Source of the DNA: Clytia hemisphaerica | Lineage: Eukaryota > Cnidaria > Hydrozoa > Leptothecata > Clytiidae | Direction of reading: 5' to 3' | Length of the DNA stretch: 64,000 bases | Assembly (NCBI GenBank): GCA_902728285.1 | Contig: CACVBU010001312.1 | Span: forward strand, 248,001-312,000 | Shown here: piece after piece, positions 24,801 through 34,674 of the stretch | Layout of the letters: each line of letters begins with the position of its first letter | Numbering within the stretch: position 1 is the first letter of the stretch | The notes under the pieces: generated by a model | What the model was told of the DNA's origin: nothing | Database searches by the model: none | The model's input: only the letters and a program-made list of their open reading frames with translations | Translations under genes and position numbers: made by a program

Positions 24801-25397
24801 TGAGAAATCAAACCTTTCTCGAATTGTGTGAGACAGTCTTGAAATGCGTGAGTCTCACTCTCAATGCATGAGAGTTGGCACCTCTGGTGATATACTTATT
24901 AAATGTGTGGAACAATGTTTGAGCAATTTCATTATTTCTTCAAACAAATTAAGTCGTTCTATTGCCGTTTTTATCCCAAATTGAAAGTTGGTTTGTGAAA
25001 GAAGACATTACAATACAAAAAACAATTATTGAAGAGTGGGAAAGTGAGCGCAAATCATCAAACACACTGTACTAAACAGGGGGTATTGGGGTATATTTAG
25101 GAGTTTGATGGATATTATTTTTTGCCCATAGATGCGTTTTAATGTTACCAAAAGGTTCCAAAACCGTTTCAAAAAAATAATTTTTGCCCTGTGCAGCCAG
25201 AAATATGTCGGAAATACATCATTTTTTCGGATTTTTGAAAACCATATTCACATTCTTCATAATTATTCTTTCCTTACTGATTCTCAATACTGAGAATTGA
25301 AATTGTTCATGTTAAATTAAGAATTCATTATTACTGTTATATGTTACATGTTTCATAATCAGGTAGGTCCAGAAAACTATCGCTTGTTTCTTTCAGG

Positions 25398-26144
25398 TAT
25401 CTTGAAAGAAATAGGCGTAGTTAAAAAGGATTACGTTGTAGAAGTCCAGCGGACTCATTTAGTCGCTCAACATGTTGGGGGAACGGCCATAAGAACACAA
25501 AAGAAGATCCAAGAAGCCGATGGTGTGATACTTTTTGTCGACGCCTTTCATCGCAAACGGACCGTGTGGATTATGGAAAAGAGGCTATCGAGACCATAAT
25601 GGAACATATGACCTCCTGCCCAAACGGAAATTCCAATCCTGTGTTTGTTTTTGCTGGATACGATAAGGAAATGAAAGCCTTTCTAGAAGTCAATGCTGGT
25701 CTCAATAGGCGCATCAAAAACCGGCTTTTCTTTAAAAGCTTTCTTCCTGATGAACTTGCAGAAACTACAAAGAAGAAACTCAACGAGTCAAAAAAGTACC
25801 CACATGACGTGGATACGCTTCTCTTGAACTGCTTCAAAAACCTATCACCAAGAATAATTGACCAACACAACGCCGCTCTATGCAAAGATCTCATCGACAA
25901 AATCCAATCACACCAAGAGAAGCGGTTATCTTTGAATTGCTCAATGCTTGAATTAGAAAAATTCTCGACTGATGATTTCAATAATGGCATAAAAGCCTTC
26001 TTAGAACATTACAATAATATTGATCAACCTTTTAAAAGAGACATCGGAACGATGACGGATTTGGGGATGAACGCTATACAAACCCCTCCAGCGGTCGTTT
26101 TAAACATTCCTGATGGAAAACCATTATTCTCATCGCCTATATGA
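25398..26144 (+). pseudogene. AAA+ ATPase fragment (CbbX/EccA-like), Walker A missing
   Basis: A good acceptor (TTTCTTTCAG) precedes 25398. The exon reads GILKEIGVVKKDYVVEVQR, LVAQHVGGTAIRTQKKIQEA, VILFVD (Walker B), then YGKEAIETIMEHM, NPVFVFAGYDKEMKAFLEVN (sensor 1), PGL-like GLNRRIKNRLFF (arginine finger region) and LPDELAETTKKKL. This order is that of CbbX/SpoVK/EccA-type AAA+ proteins. Walker A should lie in an upstream exon that I cannot find. Within Walker B the usual DEA is reduced to DA and the frame changes near 25545, so a short deletion has removed the catalytic Glu. The C-terminal 60 residues are not recognised. It could be the remains of a larger NTPase gene. Confidence 0.65.
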
Positions 26145-27457
26145 TGAGTGACACTAAAACATTCTTGGGATACCCAGAGGAATGTTAAGAGATGGAAAAA
26201 CAGCTTCGTGAAAACAATGGAAAAACGGCTCTCCAAAAAAATTCTTTTGTTTCAGGTCTAAATTAAGTGTAAACTTTAGGGGCTTATATTTTGGGCACAC
26301 CTCACTCCTACAAAAAGGTACCTATATTTTCTTGCTCAGAATTTCCTAGTGATTCTATTGATATAACCGCATCACAACCGCATCATTTTATGGAAAGCTA
26401 GAACTCAAGGTAATTATAATTCCATCTTGATTTTACTCAATTTCTGACAGCTTTATCAGAATCGATTTAATATCATTGCATTAATTGACTAAAAAATTGT
26501 TCGTTATTCTTAAAAATTGAACTAGTAATCGGCAAAAAAGTGGAAAATTTTTTTATTTTTTTCGTCAAAGCATGTAGAAACCGTCCGATTTATATGGCGA
26601 GCTGTCTTTTCTGGACTTTCGTTTAATGACTTACTCAACGTTTTTACAATAGAGTTTTCAAAAGAAGTGATCGTTGAGCTTTAAGTAATCAGAAAAGCTG
26701 TTTTTCTATTCCATTACAATTCTCTGGGATACCTTGTCGAAAGGTTCCTATCTCTTGACTTTCGTTTTACTTACTGGGAAACTGGGAAAATTTTTCTAGC
26801 ATTTTGTTCTTTTCTTTTGATTGATGTTAAGAGTCATCAATTATCGTCACGCGCAAATGTGAACATCTATCTGCAATCCTCATTTTTACAGTGGGTGCGT
26901 TTAGACACCCTGGCATATTACTTTCGATTTTCTTTTGTTTTCAATTGTTCTACCTATACTATTGTTCTGTTTGTCAAATGCCTGATGATGCCAGCGTGTT
27001 GGCATTTCGTTGGCATTTGAAATGCCATTTTGGAGCAATTTCTGGCATTTCAATTCAAACAAAGGAACCAAAACAAAGAGAAAAAATGACATTTTTGATT
27101 TTTTAAAGTATGTGCACGTTTTCTATTCATTTTTTATGTGTTATAAAATTTGCAAGTTTTGCCGTAGCCTTGGCCTATGGCAAAAAGTTGAATGTTAATT
27201 ACATCAATTTAAAAAAAGTTGACGACGATTCCTTGATAACATAATAAAAATAGAGTGAAAGTTGTTATGGAAAAGAATTGAAGAAGTTTGCGGGAAAATT
27301 TTTTCACCAAAGCGTGTTAAGTTATTTATAACACATTTAATACATGCTAGTTTAACATTTTAACATTTTTCAACGCAATTGATTTTTTATAGACTCACAC
27401 CCTTCATCAGCACCACGGTTATCACCAGCTAACTCTTTTTGCAAAGAAAAACAAAAA
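26145..27457. other. Non-coding
   Basis: Short ORFs only. TGGCATTTC-type words repeat near 26995-27050. No gene or repeat end can be supported. Confidence 0.4.
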
Positions 27458-28065
27458 ATGGTTATTCATTTATTTCCCCATTTCGCCACTCCTGGCTTAA
27501 TCAACGAGTTGATGAAGAAGCCAGGACACGAAGATGCACTGAAGGGGTTGTTTACCGCTGAATTTCGTGAAAGTTAGTGTTAGCCTTTGACTAAACGTTT
27601 GTTATCAATTCTACCGTGATGAATTACATTCTCTAAAGAAAAGAGCTCTTTTTATGTAGCAAATACAAAAAGGCCAATAGCATACCGTAGCGAATCTAAA
27701 AACAAACATGGATTTTAGTGTTTTTAGGGTTGGTACCGGTAAAACAAACAATCAAATTATTCTGATATAATTTAGCCTGTAGTAAAGACTTGGTAAGGTA
27801 ATATAACTTTGAGTGTTTGCTCTATCATGAAAATTTTATTATAAGATATACCTTTATTCTTAAAGCTTTCCCGTTGGGATCGTCGACAACTGGTCCTGCA
27901 ACAACAACAATATCAACACCAGAAACAACCGTCGAATCAACTTCGGCAGCAGCCTTTGCCGACCCGTCCTCAACAACTGCAGAATATAGCGTGGTGGATG
28001 CTTTAGAGTTAATTGATCCTTCTCCTCCACAAGAACCAATCAATGTTCTTGCTTTTCACTGCTGA
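27458..28065 (+). other. Possible exon pieces of an unrecognised gene
   Basis: 27458-27577 encodes 39 residues (FPHFATPGLINELMKKPGHE, ALKGLFTAEF) that look protein-like. 27870-28062 encodes a Thr/Ser/Ala-rich low-complexity segment ending SVVDALELIDPSPPQEPINV. Neither has a recognisable domain and the link between them is a guess. Confidence 0.2.
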
Positions 28066-28231
28066 CGGGCTGCTGACTTGGTATATATGACAAATTAACC
28101 CGACCGATTGCTTAATGTACATAAAAGATACTAAAAAATACAGAGTGAAAATTGGGTTAAGCCTGAAAAAAGTTCATTCGAAGAACAGTCATGTTCATCC
28201 TTGATCGCAAAATTGAATGGAAGGAGATGAA

Positions 28232-28798
28232 TACCGTCATTCTTCTAATTTAATCCGTCCTCTAATTAGTACGAATTAATTATTTTGGCAAAATGAAATA
28301 ATTTATCTAACTCTAATTATTAGTACGAGTCCATGATCACGAATTTCTGATTTTCCTCTAATTTAGTACGATAAAAGTCAAATTTTCCTCTAATTATAGT
28401 ACGAATAGTAAAAATAAACGAATTTTTTTTGTTTCAAAGACACTTCAAAGACAAGGAGGTATGGAGATACCAGCTGATTTCATTTTCAAAACGGTCAATG
28501 CAAAACTTTACAGTCAAATGAGAGAGAAAGTTCTCAAGGAACTGGAAACTTTTGAAGAAAAGAGAAAAGTTGGTAAGAGTTTGAAAAAGAAAGAAAAAAT
28601 AAATAAAAAGTACCAAAAAGTGTGTTTTTAATTTTTCAACCCCTAATTTAATACGATTTGATATCTCTTTTACTCTAATTATTAGTACGACAATCAACGT
28701 CAATTTCCAAGGTAGGTATTTTATTTCCTCTTATTATTAGTACGACCCCTTCAAAATAATTATTTTTTCCGGAGGATTAAATTAGAAGAATGACGGTA
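28232..28798. mobile_element. MITE with 23-25 bp TIRs and seven copies of a TCTAATTATTAGTACGA motif
   Basis: The left end TACCGTCATTCTTCTAATTT-AATCC and the right end GGATTAAATTAGAAGAATGA-CGGTA are perfect inverted repeats, with TA at both tips. Inside, variants of CCTCTAATTATTAGTACGA occur near 28258, 28308, 28354, 28382, 28640, 28672 and 28728, all in the same orientation. Between the two repeat clusters lies a 56-codon ORF (28461-28631). Confidence 0.8.
28461..28631 (+). CDS. Small ORF inside a MITE, lysine-rich C terminus
   Basis: ATG to TAA, 56 residues: MEIPADFIFKTVNAKLYSQM, then a Lys/Glu-rich helix-like tail (REKVLKELETFEEKRK, then KSLKKKEKINKKYQK). The segment is less AT-rich than the rest of the element. 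It could be a captured exon or a chance ORF. No family is recognised. Confidence 0.25.
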   Translation: MEIPADFIFKTVNAKLYSQMREKVLKELETFEEKRKVGKSLKKKEKINKKYQKVCF

Positions 28799-30289
28799 CT
28801 TTGAATAACCGTTGTGGCGTATTCATCACCGTGATAAAAATTTCCAAAGTCAATGCAACCAATAAAAGCCTGGATGATCCAAGGTGCAGCTTGTTTTGCG
28901 CAAAAAAATATCCATCATGGAGCAAGATAAGCATTCCAGGGCTTCCAGTATCTGAAATCTATATAATATGATAAAGATTTAATTGACGTTTTGCTCAACA
29001 GACTCGACGTTTCTTAAGAAATCATCGATTTTTGCTGGATATGTTTCATAGATGTTTCTTAAATTTGATAGTTCCCACCCACCCTTATGTTTCTTTTTTA
29101 TTAAAATTATTTTTAAAATATTTTTTTTCGTTGGTTAAAAAATCATGTTTCTGAATTTCAGCTTGACCATGTTTCTTAAGTGTTTCTTTAACCTTTTGGA
29201 AGTTAGAGCCTCATGTTTCTTCATTCTGGAAACCTCACAATATGATTTTAGCTTTACGAAGAGATAATGATGAAAGAAACTTATTCGGATTCATTAGATT
29301 GAAGACATAAGAATGAAACATTGATATAGCACAACTTGTTAATCAAAAATACCTCTGTCTCATCATTTATCTTTTGTTGTTTACAAAGGCAATTATCGTT
29401 GTTTTAGTACGAGTCCTATTTCTCAATTTGTTACAAAATTTACGTCGCAGTATAATGTTGATTTATTTTTCAACAGCATTTTTTAAGGTTCAGCTTCTTA
29501 ACCTTTCGCATGCTTCGGTAGAGTTTTGATCTAAGCACTACAATGTCTTCTCTTTTTTTTTGGCCCAGCGCAAGCAAACGGGCCTTTCAAGAGCGCTGTG
29601 GTGTGTGTTTGTTACCATTTGTTTACTAGACGGGATTTCAAAATATACTTCGCACATTTTACAGGCTAGCTAGTTAAAATCTTCGCTTAGCGGATAAGAA
29701 CTAGTATTTTCGTGCGCACCTTCCTACGTTCTATCTTTTTAACTTCTTGCTTCTGAAATTTGGTTGGGAGAAATTGAATTTTGATCTTTTTAAAGTATAC
29801 TCAAACGTTGGTCAAAATCTCTCTACTGTACTATGATATTTTCATGTGAAGTTCTGTGTGGTTTAGCCACCTCACAAATCTTGGTTGTTGGAACTTTAAA
29901 AAAGAAAAGAAGAAGCTCTCAGGAAAAACCTAACATATTTTGACAAATGTGACATTACAAAAGGTAAATTTAAAACTTAATTTTTACTTACTGGTAACTT
30001 TGTAAAAGTATAACTGCTTTGGTGTGGCAAGGAAACAATTTTTACCTAGATACACTGCCACCAAGTTTTCAGAGCATGTCATGGCTGCCCCCAAGGAAAA
30101 ATTATAACATTAAAATCCTGCCCCTAAAATCTGTGAACCCACTCAAAAAAGCTTAAAAAGCCCGAAAAAGTGACAAAATAGGCCAATTTTCAGTGATGTT
30201 GCCCTTGAGACTTTAAAATTATCAAACCCAGGGGATGTCAATCGAAGTGACCGAAGTCGATCATAAGATGCTTTGTTCCAGACGGTACT
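28799..30289. other. Non-coding
   Basis: No gene, RNA or repeat end can be supported. A TTTAGTACGAGTCC word at about 29405 recalls the motif of the preceding MITE. Confidence 0.4.
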
Positions 30290-30430
30290 AATCGAAGGAC
30301 CCTCCCGGCGCTCCGGAAACATCCGGTGCAAAAAGTGCCGTTTTTTTCGTGCACCGGAACGTTCCGGTGCTTCCGGTGGAAGAATTCTCCGGATCGAGCT
30401 GCACCGGAACGTTCACGGTGCTTGGTGCAT
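30290..30430. repeat. CCGGTGC-rich fragment resembling the hAT MITE family
   Basis: Starts AAGGACCCTCCCGGCGCTCC and then repeats CCGGTGC/GCACCGGAAC several times. The beginning resembles the AGGACCCTGCCGACGCACC end of the elements at 49129 and 57789. A matching second end is not visible, so it is a distant or truncated relative. Confidence 0.45.
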
Positions 30431-30689
30431 GATTTCCGCGATATAAATCCGATAGCGCTCGCTGTGCTAATCATGTAAAAAGTAACTATACGCACACGCG
30501 AATAATCCAAACGATGTTCCCATGTGTGATGCGGTCGTGGCTTCTTCATAACCTCGAAAGTCACATCTTGACTTGTTTCGTATTTTCCAGTCTCTGATTT
30601 GATATTTTTCTGATGTTCTGGGACTTTGTGAGTTATTTTCTATGTTTTTCAACTTGTTGAATGCTTGTTGAATGACTTACCGAAAGATC

Positions 30690-30771
30690 GCCACCGGTGG
30701 GATTCGAACCCACTAAATGCAAAGTTCTGTTGATCAGAAACCCGATGCCTTATCCACTGCGCCACGGATTC
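30690..30771 (-). tRNA. tRNA-Arg-like sequence, probably tRNA-derived SINE or pseudogene
   Basis: On the minus strand the A box (TGGCGCAGTGG), D arm, B box (GGTTCGAATCC) and T arm GTGGG/CCCAC are intact. TTTCTGA reads like the anticodon loop of tRNA-Arg(UCU). The acceptor stem has central mismatches (GAATCCG against CGGTGGC). The anticodon stem does not close with normal spacing, with about 10 extra bases before the T arm. These defects argue against a working tRNA. Confidence 0.5.
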
Positions 30772-30889
30772 ATGCCGGACTATAGTTTCTCACTGCTATT
30801 TATATTGTATAAACCACAGACCATATTATATTAAGCAGTCTAATCGACATCCGAATACGAAAAGGTTGCTATGGCAGAATTGGGGTACA

Positions 30890-31000
30890 AATGAACGTGG
30901 GGGTTGGAAATTTAATAATTTTTCAAAAATGTATAGTCCGTGGGGGTTGGAAAATTTTTGAAAAATTAATAAGCGTGGGGGCACGTTTATTAGGCACCTG
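30890..31000 (+). repeat. Short tandem repeat around CGTGGGGGTTGGAAATTT
   Basis: Three diverged units at about 30895, 30943 and 30975, each followed by an AATTTTTGAAAAAT-like stretch. Confidence 0.4.
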
Positions 31001-31068
31001 AGAGTACACAGGTTCATGGTTGATCGAGACAAAAGCTGGTGTTTATTGTTTCTCACTTATTTTTTCAG

Positions 31069-31134
31069 ATTTGCAACCTATCAAACGTGGTACTTTCTAC
31101 AAAGAAATCGATCCCTTCATTTATCTTGATTCCA
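31069..31134 (+). other. Possible internal exon, 66 bp
   Basis: Bounded by TTTTTTCAG and a good GTGAGT donor, it encodes LQPIKRGTFYKEIDPFIYLD. A possible next exon starts after TTTATTTTTAG at about 31798 (STTNVLVSPNVSVSSTIKPS). No family is recognised. The gene it would belong to could include the pieces at 27.5-28.1 kb. Confidence 0.3.
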
Positions 31135-31145
31135 GGTGAGTAACA

Positions 31146-31405
31146 ATGAGAAATACCTTACATCAGATGATTGGCCGCAGCGACACAAGCTGAGTTTTTT
31201 CTTTACAACTGTTTACCTTATACAAGTGTCCGTGCGGCAAACTTAAAAGTACATATGCGTTCGTTAGGTTTTGAATTCGAGACCTGATGATGTATCTCCA
31301 TTTTCTAGTTTGCCGTGCAGACACTTATATAGCTAACAGCCATACAGAAAAAAACTCAGCATGCGTCACTGCGGCCGATCAGCTGATGTAAGGTATTTTT
31401 CATTA
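31146..31405. mobile_element. Foldback MITE with about 95 bp arms
   Basis: The left arm (AAATACCTTACATCAG, GGCCGCAG, GCTGAGTTTTTT, AAGTGTC, GCGGCAAACT) is matched in inverted order by the right arm ending CTGATGTAAGGTATTT. It lies just downstream of the possible exon at 31069-31134, inside what would be its intron. Confidence 0.75.
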
Positions 31406-32027
31406 TGTAATTTCTGCTGGACTACATTATTATTCAACAGAACGTCCTTTTTGAAAAAATATCTATTTTGTGACTATGTTTTAATAATAGCAGAGTCTGT
31501 TTCCAATGCCCATAATAGTGACTTAAGATTTAATCAATCTTTTGCTCAAATACACAATACTATCAATTTTTTCGTGAAATACTGCCATACTTGGCCCTGG
31601 TACTAGCTCTTGGAGATCCCTTTTGAAATTTGGTATATCTTTGCATTATGTGATTATGTTAAAAGTCGCAAAGTTTCATGAGATTTAAAAAAAATTTAAG
31701 GGAATTATAAGCAAAAAACTGACAGGGTGGTGTAAACCCCCCCTCCGATATAAATACTAAATTTTATTCAATTTATTACTCTTCCTTTATTTTTAGGATT
31801 CGACAACTAACGTGTTGGTATCACCTAACGTTTCGGTATCATCTACGATTAAGCCCTCGTCGTGGATTGTTTACCACCTATTCATTCAGCCAAAGCCATA
31901 GCCAAAGCCAAAGCCTTTTACTGTCTAATTTATTTAATTCATAATTTATTATAATTGTTTGAATATAAATTGAAATCTCTACGAAATTTCTGTTGCATTT
32001 TACATCCCTAATACACCGTTTAATAAG

Positions 32028-32741
32028 ATGATATCTATCGAAGCTTATCGGATTTCGATCGGCAACTTTGATTCTACCAGGCAATTTAACCTTCGTTCTA
32101 TATATAGAAAATTAAGTAACGGCTCCCCAAATAGTAATGAAATTTCCCCATTTCTAAAACCCCTCCCATTTTTAGCAGTTATTTTATTCTCTTCCATTAT
32201 ACTAGTTCAGTCGGGTGATATAGAAACTAATCCAGGCCCTGTTACGATTCACAAAGTAGTTAAAGCATCCACTCACCAAGGTAATGCAGCAGTTTTCGGT
32301 CGTACAGCGGGTTCCCAGTGTATGTTCATGTCCCTATCGGCGATAGTCTATTCGCGTGTAAAAGCAATACATTATTGGACCCAAAATGATTTAGATGTAA
32401 TTCTAAAGATAGGCAACGACCTTTACGGCAGTTTTGGATATGTAGATGACTTTTTGTATGTTACTGACCTGCCTTCACAAATTGTACTTGAAAATAACGT
32501 TATTGACTTTGAAAAAACACAACCAATTACGTCCATATTGTCGGCAGAAAGTCTCAATTTCATAGATATACCAGCCGGTTATAATAGCGGAATATTTTTA
32601 GGAGGGTCTAGCGGTACAGCATTCGTGTTTCACAATAATTCATACTACCTATTTGATTCACACAGCCGTGACATGGAAGGTATGTTTGACGGTGTCACGG
32701 GAACGGTGGTTTGTTTTGGTTTTGTTAGTATTCAGGTCTAA
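32028..32741 (+). CDS. Helentron N-terminal protein: 2A-like peptide and C76-like cysteine protease
   Basis: 237 residues. Residues 47-62 are hydrophobic (PFLAVILFSSIILVQ) and lead into SGDIETNPGP at 62-71, an exact match to the 2A ribosome-skipping consensus D-x-E-x-N-P-G-P. After it comes THQGNAAVF, AGSQC (Cys98), WTQNDLDVILKIGNDLYGSF, and FDSHSRD (Asp210, His212), then GTVVCFGF. The pattern HQG, QC, Wt-x-DLD-x-IL-x-G, FDSH is that of herpesvirus-tegument/OTU-like deubiquitinating peptidases (MEROPS C76 type), known in some animal Helitrons. If the 2A motif works, the first 70 residues would be released and the protease would start at Pro71. The ORF stops at 32741; the next frame continues with FEIERYLKFF, so a frameshift probably separates it from the rest. 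Confidence 0.75.
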   Translation: MISIEAYRISIGNFDSTRQFNLRSIYRKLSNGSPNSNEISPFLKPLPFLAVILFSSIILVQSGDIETNPGPVTIHKVVKASTHQGNAAVFGRTAGSQCMFMSLSAIVYSRVKAIHYWTQNDLDVILKIGNDLYGSFGYVDDFLYVTDLPSQIVLENNVIDFEKTQPITSILSAESLNFIDIPAGYNSGIFLGGSSGTAFVFHNNSYYLFDSHSRDMEGMFDGVTGTVVCFGFVSIQV

Positions 32742-32759
32742 ATTTGAAATTGAACGCTA

Positions 32760-33260
32760 TTTGAAATTTTTTCATCTTACTCAATTTTCAAAGGAGAGTG
32801 TTGGTATGGAAGTGCAATATATAAAAGTTTCTCTTACAGGCGAGTCTTTCCAAAACCTGAAAACCCATTTTCGCACTTTAGTGGGAGCGTTTAAGAAACG
32901 CATATCTACTGCAGAGGAAAAGTGGAGAAGAGCTGCATTGAATAAGAAAAGTCGTGTCGACACGAGAAATAACACAAATGCCTCTCCTGAGAAAGTTAAA
33001 GAAAATGAAAAAAATCGTACTAAGACGGCCAAATTTCGTGCTAATTTCACTCCCGAAAAAAGAACTGCACTAAATGAAAGAAGCCGTGTCACTATGAGAA
33101 TTTGCGTGCAAACGCCACTCCTGAAAAAAGGGCTGAATTAAATGAAAAAAAATCGTGTAAACATGGCTAATTTCCGTGCAAATCTGACTCCTGAAAAAAA
33201 GACTGAAATAAACAAAAAGAGGTCTGAATTGAGAGCAACAAGAAAAAAAGATAGTAGAAC
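32760..33260 (+). pseudogene. Helentron Lys/Arg-rich region with about 24-residue tandem repeats
   Basis: Continues the protease protein in a shifted frame (VEVQYIKV-like segment at about 32810). Then come repeats built on FRAN-x-TPEKR-x-x-LNE-x-x-RV: near 32960, 33025, 33095 and 33170. Two compensating frameshifts (near 33095 and 33145) keep the repeats recognisable in all copies. Function is unknown; the basic composition suggests nucleic-acid binding or nuclear targeting. Confidence 0.6.
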
Positions 33261-33988
33261 AGCTAGAATAGAGAGATTTAAAATTGAAATACGACAAGGA
33301 CCGTTTTACATTTGCGTGATATGTAACAGGCTTCTTTACAAAGTATCAGTAATCTTATTTGATGAAAATAGGTATGGTAATGTCAATCAAGAGGTATTTT
33401 TTTATCGCGTTTTAAGTTTTGATAACAAGGAGTACATATGTAACACTTGCCATAAAAAATTACTTAAAAACAAAATTCCCTGCCAAGCTGTTGCAAATGA
33501 CTTACAAATCATAAATTTACCAGAGAGATTTTCAGATATCAGAAAGCTAGAAAAGGTGATTATTGCTAAGCGACTACTATTCAAAAGGATAACAATTATG
33601 AGCAAAGGTCAAGCCCCTAAAATGAAAGGCGCTATATGTAACGTACCAATAAAAGCCGATGATATTTGCAACATACTGCCTTCCTGGAATGGACAACAAT
33701 GGTGTAGTTCGAGTGGCCTTAAAAAAGAAAATGACATTCAAGTCAAATGTTTACTTCGAACCCGTTAGACCACTCTATATAAGAGAGACTTATCTGACTT
33801 ATCTCAAGGAAAATAATGCTTTATATGCCGACGTCGAAATAAATATAGACTCTATACCTAGATTCTGGATAGATTCTATCAATAACGACGATGGAAATGA
33901 ACAAAGTAATGATATTCATTTTGTCAATGAGAGTGAAATTCAGCAAATTGCAACAGATGGTGACACTGAATGCAATGAAGTTGACGAA
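33261..33988 (+). pseudogene. Helentron DUF6570-like domain, frameshifted and interrupted
   Basis: Reads GPFYICVICNRLLYK, YICNTCHKKLLKNKIPCQAV, KLEKVIIAKRLLFKRI, KGQAPKMKGAICNVPI, DICNILP, then in the next frame NNGVVRVALKKKMTF and SNVYFEPVRP, YLKENNALYADVEINI. These are the conserved blocks of the Cys-rich DUF6570 domain that precedes the Helitron-like N domain in animal Helitrons. A one-base frameshift lies near 33685. The coding frame is cut at 33988 by the foldback element. Confidence 0.8.
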
Positions 33989-34674
33989 CTCGGGTAACTT
34001 AATGCATGTCCCAGAATTGCATTAATTTTTCCGCCCCAGTTCCAGTCCCTAAACCATAACAAACTATACATTTTTAAAAGCGTATTTGGATGTAGAATAC
34101 CGTATTCGGTGTAACTTAAATTCTTTCTCAGTATAATTAGAGATATCTTAAGAAAACCTGATTATGACGTCATGATTGATGACGTCATAAATACAAAAAG
34201 TTGAATATCTCGAGAAATATAAATCAAAACTTTATGAAATTTGGACCAGTGGTAGAGTACATTGAGATAATTCAAAAAGTTTTGAAAAAATTTCCCAAAA
34301 TTAATGACATCAGCAGAAATTGCAAGAATTCGAATTTTTGCGATAAAATGCTGACATCAGCAAATTTTCAGATTTTTTAAAAAAGACTCTCCTCCTCTTG
34401 ATGAGTTCTATCATTGGTCCAAATTTTATAAAGTTTTGAGTATTAGTTCTTGAGATATTTAACTTTTTAAAATTATGACGTCATAAATAATGACGTCATA
34501 ATCAAGTTTTCTTAAAAAAACTCAAATTCTGCTGAGAAAGAATTTAAGTTACACCGAATACGGTATTCTACATCCAAATACGCTTCCAAAAATGTATACT
34601 TTGTTATGGTTTAGGGACTGGAACTGGGGCGGAAAAATTAATGCATTTTTGGGACATGCATTAAGTTACCCGAG
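33989..34674. mobile_element. Foldback MITE (0.69 kb) inserted in the Helentron coding region
   Basis: The outer arms CTCGGGTAACTTAATGCATG and CATGCATTAAGTTACCCGAG are perfect inverted repeats. The match continues inward through the TTTTTCCGCCCCAGTTCCAG, GTAGAATACCGTATTCGG and GATGACGTCATAA blocks for roughly 270-300 bases per arm, with a poorly matched centre near 34330. Helentron coding sequence resumes directly after it (QEDDNPLDNFRIPASE). The target duplication is not clear; CG at both tips is possible. Confidence 0.85.

Noticed and set aside
27825-28043. Ala/Val-rich minus-strand ORF
   Set aside because: Antisense of a Thr/Ser-rich low-complexity segment; no support for expression.
30143-30652. 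Minus-strand ORFs near 30.1-30.65 kb
   Set aside because: They run through CCGGTGC-rich repeat sequence and have no domain.
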